Below, in pieces: positions 23,849 to 30,030 of a stretch of DNA of 33,653 nt (its first letter is position 1; each line of letters starts with the position of its first letter). The stretch lies in the NCBI RefSeq assembly GCF_009695635.1, contig NZ_VUNN01000024.1, positions 1 to 33,653 of the forward strand. Direction: 5' to 3'. Position numbers and translations under genes: made by a program. The notes under the pieces were generated by a model, which was not told the origin of the DNA, made no database searches, and saw nothing but the letters and a program-made list of their open reading frames with translations. This DNA comes from Bullifex porci. Lineage in GTDB: Bacteria > Spirochaetota > Spirochaetia > Sphaerochaetales > Sphaerochaetaceae.

Positions 23849-24691
23849 TTAGAACAAATTCTCATTCCAATCATCTGGAAGTCTCATAGAACCCGAACGG
23901 TAATTTGATACAAGTTTTTCAACTTCTTTAACTTTTGGCCATGTACCGACTACCGATGCTGAATTGGTTATATTTGAATTGCTTATCAACATAAGCTCTA
24001 TCTTTTCTCTTTCCGCATCTGTAAGGACTTTTTCATGGATAAATGCAGGAACATAATCAAAAAGTATCAAGTACCCTTTTTCAGCTTTTGATTTATTTAT
24101 ATCAATGACACATGGATTTTGATTAATTGAAACACCAATCTCTTTTGGAAGAGATAAGTAATGGCCATTGTTATAATATCTTACAGGAGTAAATCCTCTT
24201 GTTGGGGGATCAGTAATTTCTGGTATTCTCCATTCCCCACCGACTTTGATAGCATTTCTTAGCTTTCCTCTTCTAATCCACTGGCGGACGGTTACTTCCT
24301 CAATCTTAGAACGTATTGCAAACTGCTCAACTGTTAGTAATTTAACAGGGTAGTTGATTAATCGAAATCTCTCGTCGATATCAAGAACAAGATTACCGTC
24401 TTCATCTTCCTGAATATCATTGATATGCCTAATATATAGGGATGCACTTTTGTTTGTCACCTCAAATGAATAGAACCATCCTTCAGGTGCATCGAATATG
24501 TTCCTCGATGAAATTTCTAGAATTACCTTATCCAAGAGCAAAAGCAAGGCATTATAGTATTGTAAAGTGTGCTGAGGATTGTTTCTCATTTCAGATACAA
24601 TGTCTCCACTGGCATTATTTAAAGTCGCAATGATTGTCTGTTTCTTGTTTGGAAGGTTCTTCCAGACTTCTACTGATTCTTTGGAAAACAT
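23849..24691 (-). CDS. Helix-turn-helix (excisionase/MerR-like) DNA-binding protein
   Basis: The 280-residue protein has one recognisable domain in the middle: LLTVEQFAIRSKIEEVTVRQ, followed by WIRRGKLRNAIKVGGEWRIP (about residues 117-156). This is the HTH_17/excisionase pattern, in which a winged helix ends with a W-R-I-P strand. The N-terminal 110 and C-terminal 120 residues match nothing I know. It has no Cys cluster or nuclease motif. The start ATG has AAAGG nine bases upstream. Directly upstream are repeated and inverted AATACA motifs that may be its own operator. As the first gene before the CoiA-like nuclease it may regulate that unit. An excisionase role alone would not need 280 residues. 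Confidence 0.6.
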   Translation of the reverse strand: MFSKESVEVWKNLPNKKQTIIATLNNASGDIVSEMRNNPQHTLQYYNALLLLLDKVILEISSRNIFDAPEGWFYSFEVTNKSASLYIRHINDIQEDEDGNLVLDIDERFRLINYPVKLLTVEQFAIRSKIEEVTVRQWIRRGKLRNAIKVGGEWRIPEITDPPTRGFTPVRYYNNGHYLSLPKEIGVSINQNPCVIDINKSKAEKGYLILFDYVPAFIHEKVLTDAEREKIELMLISNSNITNSASVVGTWPKVKEVEKLVSNYRSGSMRLPDDWNENLF

Positions 24692-24709
24692 TCTAATTAC
24701 CTTTTTTTT

Positions 24710-24745
24710 GTATTATAACAATACATTATTATAAAAACAATACAT
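24710..24745 (-). promoter_or_regulatory. Candidate operator upstream of the HTH gene
   Basis: AACAATACAT occurs twice in direct orientation at 24717-24726 and 24736-24745, 19 bases apart. TGTATT at 24710-24715 makes an inverted repeat with AATACA of the first copy. The segment lies just upstream of the HTH gene, where a repressor would bind. The region is very AT-rich, so this is tentative. Confidence 0.3.
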
Positions 24746-24748
24746 AAA

Positions 24749-24997
24749 TCAATATAAATTCTGATAAAGACGATGGTATTCAAAGACGGGTAAAAGTTTA
24801 TAGTGTATAATATACAATTGGGATTCAAGTGAATAGAAATCTTCAACGACATCTTTGAGAGTAAGACTAGCAACATCTATAGATTCTCCTTCTTTCTTTA
24901 ATAATGGGTTGAGCTTTCCATAGATGAAAGATGCGAGTACAACTTCTTCATATTTATCATCTCTACCAATAAACGTAATGATTGCCTTATGATATTG
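24749..24997 (-). pseudogene. 5'-truncated gene fragment, unknown family
   Basis: An 82-codon open stretch has no start codon: an in-frame stop lies immediately upstream, and no ATG or GTG occurs early. The peptide reads like real protein (AIITFIGRDDKYEEVVLASF; then IYGKLNPLLKKEGESIDVAS), with normal amphipathic pattern and codon use. Its 5' end meets the 5' end of another fragment on the opposite strand. I do not recognise the family. Confidence 0.45.
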
Positions 24998-25308
24998 TTA
25001 AGCAGTTTGGAAAAAAGTTTAATATTCATCCTTATACCAAACTTTACCTGGCTCCATTTGATAGAGAGATGGAAGATCAACTTTGGAACCAGTTTATAAC
25101 AAGTGAACAAGATTTATTATCAAAGAAAGTGCTGCAGCTTGAAGTTGCTCTTGATATCCAATCTCAAAGATTAGTTAAAAAGATCCTTCGTCCGGTAGAT
25201 GAAGCTGATGCATACTTCGATAAGGCCAATATTGATAAGGCTCAATTGATAGATAAACTAGCAGCAACACTCGATGAGTATACAAAAATAGAGCAGATGC
25301 TGAAGTGA
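24982..25308 (+). pseudogene. Gene fragment or small protein, unknown family
   Basis: The 108-codon frame can start only at TTG, which directly follows an in-frame TGA, and no ribosome site is visible. The peptide is protein-like: FNIHPYTKLYLAPFDREMED near the start, then a helical, charged C-terminal half (LLSKKVLQLEVALDIQSQRL; DEADAYFDKANIDKAQLIDK). It is most likely the 3' part of a gene whose beginning was lost at the junction with the fragment at 24749-24997. A genuine small protein is possible. Confidence 0.4.
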
Positions 25309-25345
25309 ATAGGGGGTTACATCGAACTTATTCCGATGCATCAGC

Positions 25346-25425
25346 AAACATCGGAAAACATCGGGAAACATCGGGATAACTTTGGGATAACTTTAGGATA
25401 ACTTTGGGATAACTTTGGGATAAAG
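25346..25425. repeat. 10/11-bp tandem repeat block
   Basis: Three copies of AAACATCGGG-like units spaced 10 bases apart (25346-25375) run directly into four full copies plus a partial fifth of GGGATAACTTT spaced 11 bases apart (25373-25425; the third full copy begins with A). On the minus strand each 11-bp unit reads AAAGTTATCCC. The spacing of one helical turn suits a row of protein-binding sites (iterons or operators). Because 10 and 11 are not multiples of 3, the block is unlikely to code in its present form. It lies in a 234-base gap without a gene between the fragment and the DUF3800 gene. Confidence 0.7.
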
Positions 25426-25542
25426 TATTACTTATCGCTATGATTGAGGATTATATATCAAAGAAGTTATCTATAAACAAAGGGGTGATTACCTTTATAC
25501 AGAATAGGAATTGATGGATAGCAAATAACGTTTGAATGCAAT

Positions 25543-26223
25543 CTAAGATAACTTTTCTTTATCTTCTAACACTTTTAGATACTTTCTATTCAAAACTCTT
25601 TCTTGTTCAAAAAACAACAACTCATTTTTTGCAAGTTCATGACTTTCCATCTTCAACTTGAGTAGTTTCAGTGAACACACAAGATCTGCAACTTGGAACA
25701 ATCTGTAGTCAGAAGGATATACCCTTCTGAATTCGACGTTATCAAGAAGGGCATTGAATACAGAGGAAAGCAACTTCGTGATTTCAACCTGTCCATTATC
25801 GTAATAGACTTTTACAACATCATAGTCTATGAAGAATTCATAATTATCCTTAATGAATCTTGCAAGCAACTTAGATAGTTTAGATACAGCTTCAAGCGGA
25901 TCTACTATATGTTTTTTCTCAATAGCTATTGTTTTGCAGGAAATTTCAAGATGCCTGAAAAACACCATTATCGCTTTCAGTAATTTACGTCTGTTATCAA
26001 GTGTGTCTTTTCTATACTCTTGCTCATTTCGGATGATAGGTCCTGAGTGCATGCAATGATTTGGATAACCAAGGTCTGCAAGTTTGCTTTCTAACCAGTC
26101 CACATCTTTTGTTATATCAATTGATTGGTCATGAAGAATCATTGATATGATGTAGTATGAAGAGTGTTCAGCGTAATCGCCAAAATCCCCTGATTCGTCA
26201 ACGAATATGCTTAGCTCTTTCAC
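25543..26223 (-). CDS. DUF3800 family protein (RNase-H-like fold)
   Basis: The 226-residue protein opens with LSIFVDESGDFG, the DUF3800 hallmark: a D-E-S-G-(D/N) strand-turn that holds the first acidic residues of an RNase-H-like site. Downstream, VVKVYYDNGQVEI (~residue 138) and FQVADLVCSLKLL (~residue 178) supply the other conserved aspartates. Members are common on mobile elements and near defence genes. Their activity is unproven, but a nuclease is expected. The start is GTG with GGGAG six bases upstream. An intrinsic terminator ends only four bases before that ribosome site. Upstream lie a short structured RNA and a promoter, so expression is probably set by read-through of that terminator. 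Confidence 0.8.
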   Translation of the reverse strand: MKELSIFVDESGDFGDYAEHSSYYIISMILHDQSIDITKDVDWLESKLADLGYPNHCMHSGPIIRNEQEYRKDTLDNRRKLLKAIMVFFRHLEISCKTIAIEKKHIVDPLEAVSKLSKLLARFIKDNYEFFIDYDVVKVYYDNGQVEITKLLSSVFNALLDNVEFRRVYPSDYRLFQVADLVCSLKLLKLKMESHELAKNELLFFEQERVLNRKYLKVLEDKEKLS

Positions 26224-26237
26224 TAGTTACTCCCTGG

Positions 26238-26267
26238 AAAATAAAAATAGCGGGCGTCCTGCCCGCT
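26238..26267 (-). terminator. Intrinsic terminator in front of the DUF3800 gene
   Basis: On the minus strand AGCGGGC pairs with GCCCGCT (7 bp, nearly all G-C, 5-base loop) and is followed by ATTTTTATTTTCC. It faces the DUF3800 gene and would stop most transcripts from the promoter at 26324-26352. Confidence 0.8.
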
Positions 26268-26317
26268 CTTGAGGGGGACCCGGGTCTATCGACCAGCCCC
26301 TAACTGGTTATCCAGCT
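26238..26317 (-). ncRNA. Predicted short structured RNA upstream of the DUF3800 gene
   Basis: This GC-rich island of about 80 bases lies between a good minus-strand promoter and a strong terminator and has no ORF. Predicted elements in order are CTGG-ATAA-CCAG; a GGGG/CCCC stem enclosing GGTC-GATA-GACC; and the terminator hairpin. The segment CTGGTCGATAGACC shares nine bases (TCGATAGAC) with the antisense RNA at 22139-22245, which also ends in ATTTTTAT. It may be an orphan type I antitoxin, an attenuator or a type-III-like RNA antitoxin; ends are inferred. Confidence 0.55.
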
Positions 26318-26323
26318 ATCTAT

Positions 26324-26352
26324 AATATATGCTAAATTGAGAAAAAAATCAA
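26324..26352 (-). promoter_or_regulatory. Promoter of the short RNA/DUF3800 unit
   Basis: On the minus strand TTGATT (26347-26352), a 17-base spacer and TATATT (26324-26329) form a good sigma-70-type promoter. The predicted start is near 26317, at the beginning of the GC-rich structured segment. Confidence 0.6.
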
Positions 26353-26777
26353 TTTAGATTAATTTGGATTAATTGAAAATAGTAAAGCTTCTATTGTAGA
26401 AATAGCCTAATAATGACTATGTGAATCAAAACGATACGATTTACATGTTGAGGAGAATTGAAAGAAAAACATAGATAGGGAAACAAATAGATATGGATTC
26501 CCAAATTGCATGTTTATGCAAAGGAGTCAGAACCAAAAGCACAACAGAAGGGGTTATGATTGTAGGAAAAACCGCATTTCTTGGTGTTGATAAAGCCTAG
26601 ATTTCGTAGTTCAAAAAATTCATCTGCGGGAAAATGGGAAACTTTTAATGGTGCTTTGAGGAAACTTTGAGAAAAACTTTTGGAATATAATAGAGGAAAT
26701 TAAAGCAAAAGGAAGAAATTAAGTATAAATAAGGAAAGCAAATATTTCTCTAATTTCCCTAATTTATCAAAAGCTCT
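26353..26777. other. Gene-free AT-rich right end of the island
   Basis: No ORF longer than about 35 codons is convincing here, and no integrase remnant could be read in any frame. The region holds copies of the left-end motifs: CTGCGGGAAAATGGGAAA at 26624-26641 (17 of 18 bases as at 21938) and TTGAGAAAAA at 26667-26676, with a related TTTGAGGAAAC just before it. Another TTGAGAAAAA lies just outside this stretch at 26337-26346. Confidence 0.5.
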
Positions 26778-26804
26778 CGGGTTCGATCCCCGTCTCTCAC
26801 GAAC
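26778..26804 (+). repeat. attR: 27-bp direct repeat of the tRNA-Asp 3' end
   Basis: This sequence is identical to 21835-21861. Upstream of it there is no tRNA structure, only AT-rich sequence, so it is a displaced fragment and not a second tRNA gene. Confidence 0.88.
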
Positions 26805-26805
26805 G

Positions 26806-26840
26806 AATAACTCTAGGCACTGCTTAGAGTTATTTTTTTT
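26806..26840 (+). terminator. Terminator after attR (probably the original tRNA-Asp terminator)
   Basis: AATAACTCTA pairs with TAGAGTTATT (10 bp) around a 9-base loop and runs into a T tract. The loop-side bases CTCTAGG...GCTTAGAG match the terminator after attL, while the outer stem pairs differ in a compensating way. Confidence 0.8.
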
Positions 26841-27037
26841 CAATGAAGAAAATCCTCTTGAACCTTGTCATATACATGTCAGAAAGCATGGTGCTTTGGC
26901 TAAATACTGGATAGGAGAAAAAGTTATGTTTGCTGATAATATAGGTTTTTCTGCAAAAAGAGCTAAGGGAGATTGAGTCCATTATTATTTCAAATACTAA
27001 TCTGATAAAGGATGCCTGGAATGGATTTTTCTCTTAA
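26833..27037 (+). pseudogene. DUF4160 gene, 5'-truncated and frameshifted
   Basis: The open frame begins in the T tract of the terminator, which reads as FFF, and continues FNEENPLEPCHIHVRKHG, KYWIGEKVMFADNIGFSAK. This is the DUF4160 pattern (P-x-H-I-H-V; GFS-x-K). The frame breaks near 26967, and the rest of the domain is found in another frame (EIESIIISNTNLIKDAWNGF) up to a TAA at 27035-27037. No start codon or N-terminus remains. It overlaps the DUF2442 gene, its common neighbour in other genomes. Confidence 0.75.
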
Positions 27038-27287
27038 TAATGCAAAAGCTGTAAGAGTATGGAGTGATGATAATAACCTTTGGTTACTTCTGGTGTATGG
27101 CAGACAGCTTTCCATTCCGATTGTTTGCTTTCCAAGGCTAAAGAATGCCACTTCAGAACAGATTCTGAATTATAATCTCAGTGGAGGTGGCCTGGGTGTT
27201 CATTGGGACGAGCTTGATGAAGATCTCTATGTCCCTAATCTCCTGCTGGGGATAACATCAATTCCCGATAGGGAACATACTGCATGA
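27021..27287 (+). CDS. DUF2442 family protein
   Basis: This is a small protein of 88 residues from ATG 27021. I prefer this start to ATG 27012 because AAAGGA at 27007-27012 is spaced for it. The DUF2442 pattern is clear: LSIPIVCFPRLKNAT, then GLGVHWDELDEDLYVPNLL (the G-x-G-x-H-W-x-x-(L/I)-D-E-D-(I/L) core). DUF4160 and DUF2442 genes are often adjacent and have been suspected to form a toxin-antitoxin-like pair, without firm proof. Here the partner is broken, so this gene is probably a leftover. Confidence 0.75.
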   Translation: MDFSLNNAKAVRVWSDDNNLWLLLVYGRQLSIPIVCFPRLKNATSEQILNYNLSGGGLGVHWDELDEDLYVPNLLLGITSIPDREHTA

Positions 27288-27310
27288 AAAGGGATTGATT
27301 CACGAATCAT

Positions 27311-27532
27311 TTGGGCAATCATGGTAGTGCTCAGCTCTTTTTCTTACAGTCAGGTTTGCCGTGTGGTACAATTAAATCCACATATGGAGAAAAGAAGAAT
27401 GGCTGGCATGTGTTCTTCAGCACAGCGCTAGATAAAAATATTGTTGCTGTGCAGTGCTTTATGCCTGATTTACCATTGCATGTCATCACTGAACACCTTT
27501 CATTCGAAAAAAAATCGTTTTGGGGGATTTGA
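27311..27532 (+). CDS. Unrecognised short ORF, probable gene remnant
   Basis: The 73-codon frame starts at TTG without a clear ribosome site. The peptide GLPCGTIKSTYGEKKNGWHV and IVAVQCFMPDLPLHVITEHL looks like protein, but I do not recognise it. It lies between DUF2442 and the first large lipoprotein gene in a region of debris. Confidence 0.3.
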   Translation: MGNHGSAQLFFLQSGLPCGTIKSTYGEKKNGWHVFFSTALDKNIVAVQCFMPDLPLHVITEHLSFEKKSFWGI

Positions 27533-27582
27533 AATATTGTAACTCGAAAAAGCCGTGAGTATTATAAATAACGGTAAAAAAT

Positions 27583-30018
27583 ATGAAGAAATCCCTCATA
27601 ATGATAATGATTGCCATAGTGGCTTTGATGGTTTCCTGTGAACCAGTGCATGTTGATAATCTGCCTCATTCCATCATCTATACACTGGATGGAGGCTACT
27701 GGACGGAAGAAGCACCGATGACGAGTGCCGTATTCAACAACAGGGTAATACTCCCTGTTTGCGAGAAACGCGGTTATACGCTCACGGGATGGAAGAGTGA
27801 GCAGGTTAAAGTTGAAGGTACCACTGAGACTGAATTCTCATTCATCATGCCTGCCGAGGACGTGAATGTCACACCCATATGGAGTGCCAACATTAACCCG
27901 ATCAGTTATGACCTTTCAGGAGCTGCCTGGCCTTCACTGTATGAGCCTGCAACCAAGGCACGTACAAATGATACGGTCATCATATCAAAGGACCCGGAAC
28001 TGACCGGAAGTGAGTTCGTGCGCTGGCAGTCCAATGATGTTGACATCTCTCTGACAAAGGACGGATGGTCCTTCGTCATGCCTACAGAAAAAGTTTCCCT
28101 GAAAGCGGTTTTCAGTGATAAGGCCTTCATGATTTCATACATATTAGGGGAAGGTGCCGTCTGGGACGGAAGCTACTTCGTGGACTTTGCGGGATATGGA
28201 CAGAATGTAGAAATTATTGCTGAACCAGTTAGAAAGGGTTACACCTTTATTGGCTGGATAAGTGAAGATGTAGAGTTAAGTCATAATAAAATTTGGTCCT
28301 TTACAATGCCAGGAAAGGATGTTGATATTGAAGCTAAATGGAGAACAAATAGTAATAGCATTACATATACAGGAACTGAAGGCTCTGATTTTAATCCAAG
28401 CCAATATCCAACTATTGCTTTTACTGGTGATGTAATTACTCTTCCTGATTTAACTAAAGAAGAAAGAAACTTTAGAGGTTGGAAAATAACAGGTGCAGAA
28501 GTTTTTCTTGCAGAAGATGGAAAAATACAATTTAAGATGAGTGGTGAGGATGTTATTGCTAAAGCTCTATGGAAGGGTAATGAATATAGTATTACTTATA
28601 ACAATGTTGGTGAAAGTGTTTCTGGACAAGATAAATTACCAGTTAAAGGCTTTGCTGGTGATATCATCGATTTACCAAGGTTAACTTATGATAACCATGT
28701 ATTAACTGAATGGACTAGCAATCCTCAAATAATTTTTAATTTAGGAGCAATAGAAGGAACATATACATTTGAAATGCCTAAATCAGATGTAGTATTAACA
28801 GCTAACTGGGAAGTTAAAATCAATTACGAAGGTATTGATAATGCTGCTGCAGATGGTTTCTTACCTGAAAGTATTAAAAACGGCTCAACAATTTACTTAC
28901 CATCACTTTCAAAGTATGGATATAAATTTGATGGATGGTATATAGGTGATGAGCTACTTACTAAAACAGATAAAGGCTATGAATTAACACAGCGTTCTGA
29001 TGCCCCACAGACTATTACAGCAAAGTGGAAAAATGTCTATAAAGTCGTTTACTACTGTTATGGACAGAGAATGACAACCGATAATGTAATTGCAGGAGAA
29101 GCATATAAAGTAAGGGAAAATCTCAAACCTGCACTGGAGAACTTCGCAGGCTGGGTTGATAATAATGATGAATATAAATTGTATACGAGTAATGAAGTGA
29201 TAACAGAAGTAAATAAAAACATTACTCTAAATGCAGTTTATGCAACCCCGATTAACGGAAGAATTTTCTATGATGATTTTGATCCGAATATAAACAAAAA
29301 TCAGTATCTGTTCTTCGATAAGGATCTTAAGAAAATAGATTATCATTTTACGCTTGATTATGGATATTCATGCTATAAGGATCTGGCAGATGCCGTATAT
29401 TACTGGACAAGTAGCAGGGACAGGAAAAAGGACAGGTTCTACGCGTATGATACCGTAAAACATGAAGATAATCTTTACTGGGTACCGGACCACTTCGATG
29501 TAAGGGAACTAACGAGGTCATTTGATACTCGCCTGGGTGTTAATTCGACGGAAGGAAGCGTAATGGGGGCCGGAAAGTATAACACCGAGTATCTGTTTGG
29601 CATTATAGAGAAGGATAAACCGATTTTTTATAGTGATTATCTCATCGGTAACAGCACATACGCTACTACGCTTCATGACTCAGACAGGCAGTCCGTCTGG
29701 TTTTATGTCAACAGCAAGAATGAGGACATGAATTATTCAACAGACTGGTATGTCGGAAGCTATGGCGATTATAAAAAGCTTATTGATGTCCTCTATAATA
29801 AAGATTCAGATGAATATAATCGTATCCTTTCAAGAGATGTGATATCAAGTTCTGAAGCAGGAAAGGTGGGAGGAGAGGATCCATTTGTTGCAGAATATAC
29901 TTATTACAAGATGTGGAATGGAGATGGTAAAACCTCTCAAGGAAAGTATGAAACCCCTCAATGGGAAAATGTATATAAAGACATTGGTGGATATGTAATA
30001 CCTCTAAGGTCATTTTAA
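27583..30018 (+). CDS. Large InlB-repeat lipoprotein
   Basis: The 811-residue protein has a lipoprotein signal (MKKSLIMIMIAIVALMVSC, Cys19), then about seven repeats of 65-80 residues of the Listeria-Bacteroides (InlB B-repeat, beta-grasp) type. Each repeat has a G-Y/F-x-x-x-G-W strand and an F-x-M-P-x-x-D-V-x-x-x-A-x-W end (for example GYTFIGWISEDVEL and FTMPGKDVDIEAKW at about residues 219-252). From about residue 550 a different C-terminal domain follows, ending KDIGGYVIPLRSF. It is probably displayed on the cell surface for adhesion or binding. Codon use and G+C switch within the gene: higher to about 28.2 kb, low to about 29.0 kb, higher to about 29.75 kb, then low. Confidence 0.85.
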   Translation: MKKSLIMIMIAIVALMVSCEPVHVDNLPHSIIYTLDGGYWTEEAPMTSAVFNNRVILPVCEKRGYTLTGWKSEQVKVEGTTETEFSFIMPAEDVNVTPIWSANINPISYDLSGAAWPSLYEPATKARTNDTVIISKDPELTGSEFVRWQSNDVDISLTKDGWSFVMPTEKVSLKAVFSDKAFMISYILGEGAVWDGSYFVDFAGYGQNVEIIAEPVRKGYTFIGWISEDVELSHNKIWSFTMPGKDVDIEAKWRTNSNSITYTGTEGSDFNPSQYPTIAFTGDVITLPDLTKEERNFRGWKITGAEVFLAEDGKIQFKMSGEDVIAKALWKGNEYSITYNNVGESVSGQDKLPVKGFAGDIIDLPRLTYDNHVLTEWTSNPQIIFNLGAIEGTYTFEMPKSDVVLTANWEVKINYEGIDNAAADGFLPESIKNGSTIYLPSLSKYGYKFDGWYIGDELLTKTDKGYELTQRSDAPQTITAKWKNVYKVVYYCYGQRMTTDNVIAGEAYKVRENLKPALENFAGWVDNNDEYKLYTSNEVITEVNKNITLNAVYATPINGRIFYDDFDPNINKNQYLFFDKDLKKIDYHFTLDYGYSCYKDLADAVYYWTSSRDRKKDRFYAYDTVKHEDNLYWVPDHFDVRELTRSFDTRLGVNSTEGSVMGAGKYNTEYLFGIIEKDKPIFYSDYLIGNSTYATTLHDSDRQSVWFYVNSKNEDMNYSTDWYVGSYGDYKKLIDVLYNKDSDEYNRILSRDVISSSEAGKVGGEDPFVAEYTYYKMWNGDGKTSQGKYETPQWENVYKDIGGYVIPLRSF

Positions 30019-30030
30019 AGGAATAATGAT

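Larger units (their letters stand above)
21835..26804. mobile_element. Integrated genomic island in tRNA-Asp, about 4.95 kb, no integrase seen
   Basis: The limits are set by the 27-bp direct repeats. Contents from left to right: terminator; two TTGAGAAAAA repeats; a type I toxin-antitoxin-like locus; a small Cys-containing ORF; a CoiA-like nuclease with a -1-frame zinc module; an HTH protein; two truncated gene fragments; 10/11-bp tandem repeats; a DUF3800 gene with a structured leader RNA; a long gene-free AT-rich right end. No integrase, excisionase, relaxase, replication protein or phage structural gene is recognisable. It is therefore either a non-autonomous satellite moved by another element or the remains of a larger one. 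Isolated GC-rich patches in an AT-rich background mark its small RNAs. Confidence 0.8.

Noticed and set aside
24898-25110. Minus-strand 70-codon frame starting MFTCYKLV
   Set aside because: The neighbouring frame on the same strand (24749-24997) and the plus-strand frame (24982-25308) have much more protein-like sequence; this one is a shadow of both.
25373-25425. 11-bp repeats as DnaA boxes or a replication origin
   Set aside because: The unit AAAGTTATCCC shares TTATCC with the DnaA-box consensus but differs at two of the remaining three positions, and no replication gene lies nearby. Reported only as tandem repeats.
25346-25425. CRISPR array
   Set aside because: The units are 10-11 bp and directly adjacent, with no spacers, and there are no cas genes in the window.
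26485-26600. Small ORF (about 35 codons) in the right end of the island as a gene
   Set aside because: It has no ribosome site and no protein-like composition, and the alternative frames give equally short reads. Not supportable.
26778-26804. A second tRNA-Asp gene
   Set aside because: Only the 3' 24 bases of the tRNA are present and the upstream sequence cannot form the acceptor, D or anticodon arms. It is an attachment-site remnant.
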